From assembly GCF_927798175.1 (NCBI RefSeq), contig NZ_CAKMMP010000005.1, forward strand, positions 186,001 to 250,000: a stretch of DNA of 64,000 bases. Reading direction: 5' to 3'. This stretch comes from Paenibacillus sp. JJ-223 (GTDB lineage: Bacteria > Bacillota > Bacilli > Paenibacillales > Paenibacillaceae). The position numbers and the translations under genes are program-made. Positions within the stretch are counted from its first letter, which is position 1. Each line of letters opens with the position of its first letter. Shown piece by piece: positions 18,085-27,348 of the stretch. Below the pieces are notes generated by a model. That model was not told the DNA's origin. It worked only from the letters and a program-made list of their open reading frames with translations, and searched no databases.

Positions 18085-20232
18085 ATGCATCAATCCACAC
18101 GAAGGAATCGCTTCAAAGCCACTACACTGACCAGCGCACTCATGGCTGCAATGCTTTCATTCAGCTTATGGACGCCAGCGGTTCACGCGGAAACCGCGCA
18201 AACGCCGGGACAGGCTGCCACCGCAGCGTCCCAGCAAAACAAAGCCACCGCGCTGACGGCGGAATCGGCAACCTCGTTTTTAGACAAGTTTTTTGCATCG
18301 CCTGAAGCACAGGCCCAATACGTCGGAGCATCCGTCGTTGTTGTAAAGGACGGCAAAATTCTGGCTGAAAAAGGGTATGGTTACGCCGATACCGAGAACC
18401 AAACGGCCGTTAATCCGAAGAGCACGCTTTTCCGGATTGCCTCCGTCTCCAAAACCTTTACGGCAGCAGCGGTAATGCAGCTGGCGGAGCAAGGGAAAGT
18501 CGATTTGCAGGCTGATTTTCAGACTTACGTTAAAGGGCTGGAGTTCAAAAATCCGTTCGACAAACCCGTAACCGTCGAACATCTGCTCACCCATACAACA
18601 GGTTTCGAGATTCGCGATCCTCAGCAGGAAGACCTTCACGCGGACTTCGAGAAAATCGTATCGATGGAGGATTATGCCAAAGAGCACATGCCACCTGTCG
18701 TTCGCGAACCGGGGAGCTCCTACATGTACGACAACTTTTCGTTCCTGCTGCTCGGCATGATCGTGGAGAACGTGAGCGGCGAACCGTTCGAGACTTATAT
18801 GCAAAAGCATATTTTCGAGCCGCTCGGCATGGATCACAGCAGCTTCCTGCTGAATGGCGAACGCCAGAAACAACTGGCGACGGGCTATGACGCGGCACGC
18901 AAGCCGCTTGACATGTACACGATCTCCCCGACGCCGCTGCCGCAAGGCGGCATGCTGTCCACGGCCGAGGATATCGGCAGCTTCATGATCGCTTTCCTGA
19001 ACGGCGGGATCAAGGATGATCAGCGCGTATGGAAAGAATCCACCATCAACAGTATGGAGCAATACCGCTCGTCGATTCATCCGCTGCTGCCTAATACGAC
19101 CTACGGATTCGAAGCGCCGTTTCAGCTTCCGGGAGCAGGGAGCAGTTCCAAAATCATCACCAAGGCAGGAGACCTGCCCGGCTTCAGCTCTTATCTCTTC
19201 TTTATTCCTGAGCAAAATACGGGTGTCTTCCTGACTTACAATCAAACCGGAGCTTTGCGCAACCTGTTCTACCCGGCCTTTATCCAAGCATTCTTCCCGC
19301 AGTACGCCGAACCGGCCAAGCTTGAACCGTTTACGCCGCAATCGGGCGAAGAGCTGCAGCGCTTTACCGGTCTGTATGCCGACCTTCGTCTCAGCACGAT
19401 CGTCAGCAAATTGAACGGCAGGGGCGAGGAGGCTGGAAAACTGAGTATCTCGGATGCATTCCTCGGGCCGCGCACGCTAATTCAGGTCGGAGACCATCTG
19501 TTCAAGGACGAGATCACCGGGCAATTTACCGCCTTCAAGGAGAATGCTGACGGTACCGTTTATATGAAAGAGCCCTACCTCAACCCGATGGGTTATGAGA
19601 AAAAAGGCGAAAAAGCCCAAGGATTCCGGGATGTCCGTCCGGACAGCCCTTACGCCGAGGCGATCTATGGCCTGCAATCCCTCGGACATTACGAAAATGA
19701 CAAAAACGCGGCTTTCCAACCGAAAAATACGGTGACCCGCGCCGAATTCATCGAAGACGTGCTGAAAATGAGCGGCTTGTCTGCCAGCAAAACGGCCCCT
19801 CCTGCAGACAGCGATTGGGCTACCCATCCGGCAGCAGGTTACATTCAGCTTGGTTATGAGGCCGGCATGATCACCGGAGCCGATTCGAAGCAATTCAAGC
19901 CGGACCAGGCCATTACCCGTCAGGAAGCGATGGTCATGGTATGGCGCTCGCTGCAAAAGCAATATCCTGCCGAACTGTTTGAAGATATCCGACTGGCCGG
20001 ACATATCGACGAATGGGCTGCGCCTGCCATCCGCATGATGGTTGCGCTGGGCCTTCACGGACCGGAAGTGAAGGTTCTGGAGGATGGATCGGTCGATGTC
20101 CTTCCCCGCAAGCCGTTGATCCGTCAGGAAGAAGCGGCGATCATGTACCAGCTGTTCACGCAGCCGACCGACAAGATCGTGTCCGAGCTGATGAAACAGC
20201 AGCAGCCGGCCGAAGAGGCCGCTGCTTCCTGA
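18085..20232 (+). CDS. Secreted serine hydrolase (beta-lactamase fold) with SLH domains
   Basis: 715 residues. A signal peptide runs to about AVHA (residue 35). The catalytic domain (about 65-400) has SxxK as S120-V-S-K123 and 'YMYDNFS' supplying YxN. A middle beta domain follows (about 415-510). Three SLH motifs close the protein: about 514-570 (FRDVRPDSPYAEAIYGL), 575-628 (AGMITGADSKQFKPDQAITRQEAM) and a diverged one at 632-695 (FEDIRLAGHIDEWAAPAIRMM). The SLH motifs would hold the enzyme on secondary cell-wall polymer. AAGGGAGTG precedes the ATG at 18085; the upstream frame lacks a ribosome site. Confidence 0.9.
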   Translation: MHQSTRRNRFKATTLTSALMAAMLSFSLWTPAVHAETAQTPGQAATAASQQNKATALTAESATSFLDKFFASPEAQAQYVGASVVVVKDGKILAEKGYGYADTENQTAVNPKSTLFRIASVSKTFTAAAVMQLAEQGKVDLQADFQTYVKGLEFKNPFDKPVTVEHLLTHTTGFEIRDPQQEDLHADFEKIVSMEDYAKEHMPPVVREPGSSYMYDNFSFLLLGMIVENVSGEPFETYMQKHIFEPLGMDHSSFLLNGERQKQLATGYDAARKPLDMYTISPTPLPQGGMLSTAEDIGSFMIAFLNGGIKDDQRVWKESTINSMEQYRSSIHPLLPNTTYGFEAPFQLPGAGSSSKIITKAGDLPGFSSYLFFIPEQNTGVFLTYNQTGALRNLFYPAFIQAFFPQYAEPAKLEPFTPQSGEELQRFTGLYADLRLSTIVSKLNGRGEEAGKLSISDAFLGPRTLIQVGDHLFKDEITGQFTAFKENADGTVYMKEPYLNPMGYEKKGEKAQGFRDVRPDSPYAEAIYGLQSLGHYENDKNAAFQPKNTVTRAEFIEDVLKMSGLSASKTAPPADSDWATHPAAGYIQLGYEAGMITGADSKQFKPDQAITRQEAMVMVWRSLQKQYPAELFEDIRLAGHIDEWAAPAIRMMVALGLHGPEVKVLEDGSVDVLPRKPLIRQEEAAIMYQLFTQPTDKIVSELMKQQQPAEEAAAS

Positions 20233-20305
20233 TTCCAGGAAGCAGATGCTGCGTGCCAGCTCTTAGCAATAGAAATGGGAACAAACGATGTATAGAACAT
20301 GACCA

Positions 20306-20355
20306 AACAGGCTTGTTCGAAGGGCGAAACCGTCGTCCTTCGACAAGCCTGTTCT
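20306..20355. terminator. Bidirectional terminator between convergent genes
   Basis: A 17-bp stem with one bulge (20306-20322 with 20337-20353). It is T-rich on the plus side and gives TTTGG on the minus side. Confidence 0.75.
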
Positions 20356-20397
20356 CTTGTATGATCAGGGCATACGCTGCCCCGCTCGAGGGTAAAA

Positions 20398-21459
20398 TTA
20401 AATGTTGGCGATCAATGCGGATACATGCCGGTTTCCGTTCCGTTGATTCAATTTGTCCGCAATGGTCTCCGCTTCCTTGGCGAATACGTCAGCCAATCCT
20501 TGCAAATCGGAGGCATCGCCATCGTAATGAAACGATGTCGGAAGGCGCAGGCGATAGCCTTGGGATTCATCGGCCCAGCGCTTCAGCAGCGCTGCGGCAT
20601 TGGCGTAAAATATCATTCTGGCCGTCGGATCTTCGTGATCCACCGCCAGTGGCGCCGTCTGTTCCAGCACGTCGATGCCTGCCGCAGGATTGGTACGTGC
20701 CAGGTATCCCATTTGCTCGCCAAAACACTTCACGAAATCCTTGTTTCCTTTGGTCAGACGATAGCCTTTTTTCTGGTGTTTGTCCGCTTCTCCCTGACGG
20801 TTCAGGCGATACAGCGGCATCAACAGGCGCGACAATGTAAGATGCGGAATCTCGGCACAAGACATTCTGCCCGACAGAATCGGCTTCGCCGCTTCGATTG
20901 CCTTTTCGTCGTCACCCATCAAATTCCAATATCGTACGATTTCATTCTGTTCGCAGGCCGCGCAATCGCTCATGTAATCACTGTCGGCCGCCGTGAATTT
21001 GGAAAGGCAGCGCGTAGCTTCTTCCAAGTCGCCCAAATCCATGGACAACATGAACCGATAGTACAGGTACGATCGTTCGCTGTAACCGAAAGAGCGGAAA
21101 CGGCGACCGAAATCCTCCAGAAGCTCCATGATTTTTTCGCGCGATATTTCAGGGAAGTTGGAAATCGTTCCGAGAATCCATTTGTAGGACCACATCAGTT
21201 CTTCCTCGTCGTAACGCTCCGGGTCGCCGTCGAACTTGCCCAGCTGCCAGGAAAAAGCGATCAGCGCCTTCATCGGATAACCGCAGAACGTAGCCGTCTC
21301 CACGATTTCTGCTCGCGCTTCGTATGCCTCTTCTTCCATGCCGTTGATATCCGCGATCCTCGCCGCTTCCTCCAACAGCCCAAGCTTGGCCGCACCGTTC
21401 GGCAAACCGTGCGCCTCCATCATCAAATCTTCGAAATCCATGTCCATTTCCAGACTCAT
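20398..21459 (-). CDS. Helical-repeat protein paired with the HSP90 gene
   Basis: 353 residues, rich in Glu, Ala, Leu and aromatic residues. A repeating helix-turn-helix pattern (GAAKLGLLEEAARIADINGMEEEAYEARAEIV; YSERSYLYYRFMLSMDLGDLEEATRCLSKF; NEIVRYWNLMGDDEKAIEAAKPIL) looks like degenerate TPR repeats. No catalytic motif is seen. A cysteine pair occurs in 'DCAACEQ'. AAGGGAGAG precedes the ATG at 21459, which lies 7 bases past the HSP90 stop, so the pair is co-transcribed. I suggest a client or co-chaperone role, but that is inference. Confidence 0.7.
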   Translation of the reverse strand: MSLEMDMDFEDLMMEAHGLPNGAAKLGLLEEAARIADINGMEEEAYEARAEIVETATFCGYPMKALIAFSWQLGKFDGDPERYDEEELMWSYKWILGTISNFPEISREKIMELLEDFGRRFRSFGYSERSYLYYRFMLSMDLGDLEEATRCLSKFTAADSDYMSDCAACEQNEIVRYWNLMGDDEKAIEAAKPILSGRMSCAEIPHLTLSRLLMPLYRLNRQGEADKHQKKGYRLTKGNKDFVKCFGEQMGYLARTNPAAGIDVLEQTAPLAVDHEDPTARMIFYANAAALLKRWADESQGYRLRLPTSFHYDGDASDLQGLADVFAKEAETIADKLNQRNGNRHVSALIANI

Positions 21460-21466
21460 CGCCGAC

Positions 21467-23299
21467 TCACTCTCCCTTATCTTTTGTGTTGGCCTGCAAA
21501 CCCCAATCGATGAAGCGAATGATGCCTTGGTTAAGCACGGCATGCTCTTGCCGGTTCATCGCGTAGTGGCCCATCATGAGCGCATTCACGTACAACATCT
21601 CAATGGCCAGCGGTGTCATCTGGGGATCAGGCGACGTAAGCACACGCTGGATGACCGGATTGCTCACGTTCAAGTAGAGCGTGGAGTACCCCGCCGAATT
21701 CATCGCTGTAGACAATGAGCCCAGCACCGAAGAGAACAAGTCCGTGCTCTCCTCGCTCGCCTTTTCCAATGCGCGAAGCGTTGAAGTTTCCTTGGACAGC
21801 GTGAACAGGACGGGAAGGTCGCTCGGTTTGAAGCCTTTGACTTCTGCCCGGCACCGGAAACGCTGCAAAGCGGCATCGGCAAGACGCAAAGCGTCGTAAT
21901 ATCGGTCCCGCTCATGCGGAGGCACGTCGATGAATTTCATCGAAACCTCGTCCGGCTGAAGCTGCTCCGTGTGCGCGGAAGGTACCGCTAAAGGCAGGGC
22001 CGCCATCAGGTCGCTGTCATAGATATAACCACCGTTCACGACCAGCATGGATTGTGCTGCCGCCACATGATGGATCTGGCGATATTCATCCACGGACCCG
22101 GTATAATACAACGTCTCTTCCTCGTCCAACAGTTCACCGAGTTCCCGGTGTCCCCTTGTTGTCTCGAATGGCAGCCAGCGATGGACCATGGCGTAAAATT
22201 GTTGATCCTGCACCGCCAACGCCTTCATGGACAACGCATGCAAACGAATAAGCTTCTGCAGCCGTTCCGGATGGTTCGCAGCCATGTTCGCAAGGCCTGC
22301 CCGAATCGCGTCACCGAGTTCCGAACGCACCTGTTCCAATTGATCGTTTTCGTAGAAATGCTCCCTGGAAGCGGTGGGCTGCAATTCATCCGTCCAGATC
22401 AGGCATTTGACGAAAAAGGCCCAATCCGGCAAAATGTTCTCCGCCTTCTCCGATACCAGCATTCGTTTCAGGTACACACGGTGCGAACGTTTGGCGTTCA
22501 GATTTACGGCATGCGGCAGTACGTATGCAATGCCGGCTGTGCGTCCGGACGCTGTTGTCAGCGGAATGAATTCCTCGAACCGTTCCCCCAGCAAACGTTG
22601 GCCAAATGCAAGCACCTCGGATTTGCGTCCTGCAGCGAGTCCGGGGTTCGCCAGCCATGCGGGCGATTCGGCGTTGATCACATGCCGCTGCCCTTCATGC
22701 TGCAAGGTAACCGGGTAAGGCAGCAATGCCCCATAATAAAATAGCGACTCCTTGACGTACTCTGCATCGAAATACGCTGCCCCTTCGGGAGTGCACCGAA
22801 GATACACTTTCGTCCCTGGCGACAATGACGTGTCTAACCGGCGAATCGTGTACGTGCCGTCCGGCTTGCCACGCCATTCCATGGAAGGCCCGCCCTTTGC
22901 GGACTGAGTCAGCATCACGATTTCGTTGCTCACCATGAAGCATGACAACAGTCCGATGCCGAAACGGCCGATAAAGGACGTTTCCCCGTCCAGCAGCGCT
23001 TGGCGGCCACGCTTCGACGACTGCCCGATCATGGCCAGAAATTCGTGAATGTCGGCCTCGGTCAACCCGATTCCGTTATCCTGCACCGTCATCGTCAGCT
23101 CCGTTCCCGTTCCGGTCAGTTCCACGCTGACTTCGCCCCGATGGCCCGGCTCCGCCTCGCTTCGTGCCGTAATCGCATCGGTCGCATTTTGCATGAGTTC
23201 GCGCAGAAACACTTTGGGGCTGCTGTATAAATGATTCGATAAAATCTGGATCATGCCGCTCAGATTGACCTGAAAGCGGTACTCATTGGATGATGCCAT
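21467..23299 (-). CDS. HSP90 family protein (non-canonical HtpG relative)
   Basis: 610 residues. The GHKL ATPase domain is clear: LRELMQNATDAI (Asn for Mg-ATP, about residue 35), VQDNGIGLTEADI, GRFGIGLLSCFMV and SPGTKVYLRC. The middle domain carries the HtpG-like 'VYLKRMLVSEKAENILPDWAFFVKCLI'. The C-terminal part diverges from HtpG and has no MEEVD-like tail. The protein should be an ATP-dependent chaperone in the cytoplasm. GGGAAGGTG precedes the ATG at 23299. It is followed directly by a helical-repeat protein gene, a pairing that standard htpG lacks. Confidence 0.85.
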   Translation of the reverse strand: MASSNEYRFQVNLSGMIQILSNHLYSSPKVFLRELMQNATDAITARSEAEPGHRGEVSVELTGTGTELTMTVQDNGIGLTEADIHEFLAMIGQSSKRGRQALLDGETSFIGRFGIGLLSCFMVSNEIVMLTQSAKGGPSMEWRGKPDGTYTIRRLDTSLSPGTKVYLRCTPEGAAYFDAEYVKESLFYYGALLPYPVTLQHEGQRHVINAESPAWLANPGLAAGRKSEVLAFGQRLLGERFEEFIPLTTASGRTAGIAYVLPHAVNLNAKRSHRVYLKRMLVSEKAENILPDWAFFVKCLIWTDELQPTASREHFYENDQLEQVRSELGDAIRAGLANMAANHPERLQKLIRLHALSMKALAVQDQQFYAMVHRWLPFETTRGHRELGELLDEEETLYYTGSVDEYRQIHHVAAAQSMLVVNGGYIYDSDLMAALPLAVPSAHTEQLQPDEVSMKFIDVPPHERDRYYDALRLADAALQRFRCRAEVKGFKPSDLPVLFTLSKETSTLRALEKASEESTDLFSSVLGSLSTAMNSAGYSTLYLNVSNPVIQRVLTSPDPQMTPLAIEMLYVNALMMGHYAMNRQEHAVLNQGIIRFIDWGLQANTKDKGE

Positions 23300-23682
23300 A
23301 CGATTCACCTTCCCGAATCCTCCACACCGATGCATCCATGTTTAAACCGATGTGTTAGACGAAATAATTCGTTTTGAGACGTCTCTTATGCTCATGAAGC
23401 GCTCAAAGCAAATGGATGCCCACCAACATGAAGAATGCCTCTTATAACAAGGATACATGGTACGGCACCCGTATAAAACGAACTTGAGACCCGATTTCGC
23501 GCCGGAAAATACGTGCAAATGTTCGCTTTTTTGGGACTATAGAAGGACAAAGTCGATCTTTTTTTCCATTTGAACGAAAATCGGGTCCTAAACGTACTAT
23601 TTTAAAATTCAGATCATACCCGATTATGTTCTTGCAAAACCAACACAACCATCGGGCAGGTCGGGAAGACGGCGGTGACATC
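23300..23682. other. Intergenic interval between the HSP90 and ABC transporter genes
   Basis: No gene is supported here. It holds a 10-bp palindrome GAGACGTCTC and a nearby CGAAATAATTCG, about 70 bases upstream of the HSP90 start, as possible operator sites, and an AT-rich stretch before the ABC gene. I could not assign a convincing promoter to either gene. Confidence 0.4.
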
Positions 23683-24594
23683 ATGATCGAGGTATGCAAT
23701 ATTTCCAAACAATTCGAGATCCATCGGGCGCTGAACGATGTCAGTTTCACGATCAAGCAGGGCAGTGTGACAGGGCTCATCGGCCCCAACGGATCGGGTA
23801 AAACTACACTGATTCGCATTATGAACGGGGTGCTCGGTGCATCCACAGGCAAAGTCAACATTGGCGGTTTGGACCCGTCAATCGATGCGGAGAAGGTGCT
23901 GGCTATGTGCGGCACGCTGACGGAACAGAGCGGATTGTACGAAAATATGAGCGGCCGGGATAATCTGCTTTTTTTTGCGGAGGTTTTCGGCGTCAAACAG
24001 GCCGCCGCACGTATCGATGAACTTGTTGCTCTTTTCGAGCTTTCGGAATATGTAGATCGGAAAGTAGGCACGTACAGCACAGGCATGAAAAAACGGCTGG
24101 GACTGGCCCGAGTGCTGCTCCACTCCCCCTCCATTCTGTTTCTCGACGAACCGACGAACGGTCTCGATCCGGATGGAATTCAGATGGTGCTGGGCATCAT
24201 CCGGCGCCTCAACCGGGAGGAAGGCATCACGATCCTCGTGTCTTCCCATGTACTGACCCAGTTGTCGGCCGTATGCGATCATTACATTTTCATGGAGAAT
24301 GGCTGTAAAGTAGAGGAAGGCACGGAGGAAGACATCGTAAAACGTTATCTGGGGCGGCCCAAAGTGGAAATCGAAGCCGACCTGCCAGGCGGGTGGCAAG
24401 CATTCAACTTGCCGGGGTACTCTCTTGAAATCCTGACGCCTCGTAAAGCCATATTCCAATTGGAGTCACGCGAACAAATACCGCGATTGCTGCGAACGTT
24501 AACCGGAATTGGCGAGGTTTATCAGTCCCGGATTATGGACAGCGACCTTGAGAGTGTTTATTTTTCCATAAGGGAGGCTCACCGTCATGAATAG
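23683..24594 (+). CDS. ABC transporter ATP-binding protein
   Basis: 303 residues. Walker A GPNGSGKTT (about 38), signature YSTGMKKRLGLARVL (about 135), Walker B ILFLDEPTNGLD (about 157) and the H-loop in LVSSHVLTQL. The last 80 residues form the accessory domain seen in ABC-2 exporters. Start ATGATCGAG with GGCGGTGAC upstream; an earlier in-frame ATG at 23626 adds unlikely sequence. It overlaps the permease gene by 8 bases, so the two form an exporter. Confidence 0.9.
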   Translation: MIEVCNISKQFEIHRALNDVSFTIKQGSVTGLIGPNGSGKTTLIRIMNGVLGASTGKVNIGGLDPSIDAEKVLAMCGTLTEQSGLYENMSGRDNLLFFAEVFGVKQAAARIDELVALFELSEYVDRKVGTYSTGMKKRLGLARVLLHSPSILFLDEPTNGLDPDGIQMVLGIIRRLNREEGITILVSSHVLTQLSAVCDHYIFMENGCKVEEGTEEDIVKRYLGRPKVEIEADLPGGWQAFNLPGYSLEILTPRKAIFQLESREQIPRLLRTLTGIGEVYQSRIMDSDLESVYFSIREAHRHE

Positions 24595-25432
24595 AAACTC
24601 TCACCAAAACCGGGCGCTCCGCGCACTGGTCCGTAAAGACATACGCGCTATTACCGCCAGTGTCCAACTGTGGCTGCCGATGATTATCATTCCTCTCATC
24701 ATTGGAGTAACGATGCCCGCAGCTCTATTATGGCTGGCTTCGCGCCTGGATCTGCGCGAGATGGGTAATATGGGGGCGGTCCTGGACACGCTCGATGCCT
24801 TGACCGCTTCGGGACAGATCCCTCAGCTCGCGCATATGGCGACCGATAATCAACGGATCGTCTATTATTTGGCCCTTTATATGTTTGCCCCGCTGTTTCT
24901 CATCATTCCGGTAATGGCGTCCAGCATTCTGACGGCGAACAGCTTTGCCGGCGAGAAGGAGCGTAAAACGCTGGAAGGACTTCTATTCACGCCTGTAAGC
25001 ATGAACACGTTATTTACAGCAAAGGTGCTGGCTGCTCTGATTCCTTCTATTATTTTATCATGGGCAACCTTTCTGATCTTCGGCGTGATCGCCAATGTGA
25101 TCATGTATCCGATGTTTGGACAGATCATGTTCCCCAACCTGAATTGGATCCTCCTGATCTTATGGGTGATTCCTCTGTGCAGCCTGGTCGTCATTTTGCT
25201 CAATGTGCTGATTTCGGCCAAAGTACGGGGGTTCCAGGAGGCTTACCAATTGGGGGGCATCGTCGTTCTCCCCTTGCTCGCCCTGATCGGTGCCCAGGCT
25301 ACGGGCATGCTGCTGCTTCGTCCCTGGCTGCTCGCCGTCATCGGTGCGGTATTGCTGTGTCTTTGCTTCGTGCTGCTGCGCCTTGTCTCAATGTGGAATC
25401 GTCGCCAGCAGCTTGCAGAGAGCCAGATCTGA
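24587..25432 (+). CDS. ABC-2 type permease
   Basis: 281 residues, about six membrane helices with a long extracytoplasmic loop after helix 1 (SRLDLREMGNMGAVLDTLDAL...). The motif 'ANSFAGEKERKTLEGLLFTPVS' is typical of ABC-2 permeases of the NatB/YhaP kind. It pairs with the overlapping ATPase, with GGGAGG before the ATG. The substrate is unknown; relatives export Na+, drugs or lipids. Confidence 0.88.
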   Translation: MNRNSHQNRALRALVRKDIRAITASVQLWLPMIIIPLIIGVTMPAALLWLASRLDLREMGNMGAVLDTLDALTASGQIPQLAHMATDNQRIVYYLALYMFAPLFLIIPVMASSILTANSFAGEKERKTLEGLLFTPVSMNTLFTAKVLAALIPSIILSWATFLIFGVIANVIMYPMFGQIMFPNLNWILLILWVIPLCSLVVILLNVLISAKVRGFQEAYQLGGIVVLPLLALIGAQATGMLLLRPWLLAVIGAVLLCLCFVLLRLVSMWNRRQQLAESQI

Positions 25433-25545
25433 CTTCGGGACCGACATGTCCCGCGCCTGGACTTGATTGAGAAACTGCATGAGGCACGGTATGATAAGGA
25501 GACATGAAGCTGGAGACGGCAAGACGACGGAGAGGATTGGAATCC

Positions 25546-26340
25546 ATGTTACTTCTTCAAATGAAATACGCGCAGCATTTAACGACACAGGAAAAGCACA
25601 TCGTGGATTATATCCTCCAGCATCCCGAAGCCGTCTTCCATTCCACGGCCCAGGAGCTGGCTCATTTAACCTTTACAAGCTCATCGACCATTGTCCGCTT
25701 ATGCAAAAAACTGGGTACCAAAGGGTACCCGGACTTTCAGTTGAAGCTGGCGCTCGAAACCGTGCAGGCCCCTTCCGCCATCGCATCGCCAGGGCTGCAG
25801 ACGCCGGGGTTCGGGAACGTGCAAACCGCGATCGAATCCGTGCCATACCTGTATCAGCAAGCCGTCGCCGAGACGCGGCGGATGTTGAACGGCGCCGTGA
25901 TCGAGCGCATCGTGAGGACGCTGAAACAGTCCAGCCGGATCGATATTTACGGAAGCGACGTGAACTATGACGTGGCGCGGCAGGCCTGTACCAAATGGAA
26001 TGAACTCGGCCTGCCTGCCATTGCCCACAATACGCCGAACAGGCACTATTTGAATACCGTGCACGCCGGATCGGCTACGGTATCCTTTGTCATCTCCCAC
26101 ACCGGCGAGAATCCTGCCATGATTGAAGCGGCGAGCCTTCTGAGCGGCAAACGGATGAACGTCATTGCCGTGACAGGCAATAACGATTCGACGTTGGCAA
26201 AGCAATGTGATGAAACGCTGCTTACTTACGCATATAGCGACCAACTGCGGCTTAGCAAGATGTCCTCCATGCTTTCCGTCATGTACATCTTCGACATCCT
26301 GTACATGTGCAGCATCGACGAGTCCGATAATCAGGCCTGA
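25546..26340 (+). CDS. MurR/RpiR-family regulator (HTH plus SIS domain)
   Basis: 264 residues. N-terminal RpiR helix-turn-helix (LTTQEKHIVDYILQHPEAVFHSTAQELAHLTFTSSSTIVRLCKKLGTKGYPDFQLKL) and a C-terminal sugar-isomerase SIS domain (SSRIDIYGSDVNYDVARQACTKWNELG; VISHTGENPAMIEAA). These regulators sense phosphosugars. GGAGAGGATTGG lies before the ATG at 25546. It converges on two Gfo/Idh/MocA dehydrogenase genes and may regulate their sugar pathway. Its stop codon and that of the neighbour share one palindrome. Confidence 0.87.
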   Translation: MLLLQMKYAQHLTTQEKHIVDYILQHPEAVFHSTAQELAHLTFTSSSTIVRLCKKLGTKGYPDFQLKLALETVQAPSAIASPGLQTPGFGNVQTAIESVPYLYQQAVAETRRMLNGAVIERIVRTLKQSSRIDIYGSDVNYDVARQACTKWNELGLPAIAHNTPNRHYLNTVHAGSATVSFVISHTGENPAMIEAASLLSGKRMNVIAVTGNNDSTLAKQCDETLLTYAYSDQLRLSKMSSMLSVMYIFDILYMCSIDESDNQA

Positions 26341-27317
26341 TCGGCTGCAAATCGAATGCCTGCGTCCTTGCGCGCACTCGTCAGCACGCTCATGACGGAT
26401 CGGCTGTGCGCCAGCAGTTCATGGCAGCGCTGTTGATCTCCGCTTTCGTAAATGTCCCGGAACGTCTCCCACTCGTAGTAAAACCAGTTCTTCCGGTTTT
26501 GGCGGTTCAGCTCTTCGGTTTTCTCGCCGATCTGCACCTTGATTTCCCGGCACCCATTGGCGCCGCCGACGACCTGGATATATCCCTTCTCGCCCTGAAT
26601 CAGCACGAAATTCATGCTGCTCGTATCCTTGCAGCCCACGCATTCCGCAATGAAGTCGGGATATTGAAGCACGGCTACGCCTGACGTGTCGATCCCGTTG
26701 GCGTGTTTGTTCGCCGTATAGGTCACGGATTCCGGAGCACCGAACATTTTCATGACGAAATGAATGTTGTAGATGTTGATGTCCATGATCGCCCCGCCGG
26801 AAAATTGCGGATTGAATACGTTCGGCGTCTCGCCTGCCAACAGCTGGTCGTATTTTCGGGAATATTGGCTGTAGTTGCATTGAATGAATTTGATATGGCC
26901 CAGCTTGGGCAATTGTTCCTGCACCGCCGCGTAGTTCGGCAAATGGATGTTGGAGATCGCTTCGAAAAGGAACAGGTTTTTCTGTTTGGCAAGGGCGATG
27001 AGCGATTCCGTTTCGGCCAGGTTGGACGCAAACGGTTTCTCGCAAATGACGTGTTTGCCATGCTCCATTGCCCGGTATGCTTGTTCATAATGAAGGCTGT
27101 TCGGCGAAGCGATGTATACGGCATCCACATTTGTATCAGCAAACAGCGCCTCCAGATCGGTATAAACAGAATCCACCCCGTACTTGTCGGCCAGAGGCTG
27201 AGCCGTCTCCCGCTTGCGCGAATACATCGCGGTACAAGTTACTCTCTCCACTTCGCTGATCGCTGCCAACATGGCATCCACGATGCTTCCGGTGCCGATC
27301 GTTGCAATGTTCATCAT
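26331..27317 (-). CDS. Gfo/Idh/MocA-family oxidoreductase
   Basis: 328 residues. NAD(P)-binding Rossmann start MMNIATIGTGSIVDAML, the family motif CEKPFASNLAETE (about 93; the Lys is catalytic) and a C-terminal alpha/beta substrate domain (FSGGAIMDINIYNIHFVMKMFG). The enzyme oxidises or reduces a sugar or inositol-like compound; the substrate is unknown. AGGAGTGAAGAG precedes the ATG at 27317. It follows a second member of the family by 31 bases, forming an operon. Confidence 0.88.
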   Translation of the reverse strand: MMNIATIGTGSIVDAMLAAISEVERVTCTAMYSRKRETAQPLADKYGVDSVYTDLEALFADTNVDAVYIASPNSLHYEQAYRAMEHGKHVICEKPFASNLAETESLIALAKQKNLFLFEAISNIHLPNYAAVQEQLPKLGHIKFIQCNYSQYSRKYDQLLAGETPNVFNPQFSGGAIMDINIYNIHFVMKMFGAPESVTYTANKHANGIDTSGVAVLQYPDFIAECVGCKDTSSMNFVLIQGEKGYIQVVGGANGCREIKVQIGEKTEELNRQNRKNWFYYEWETFRDIYESGDQQRCHELLAHSRSVMSVLTSARKDAGIRFAADQA

Positions 27318-27348
27318 GTTCTCTTCACTCCTGATCATTCATAATAAT

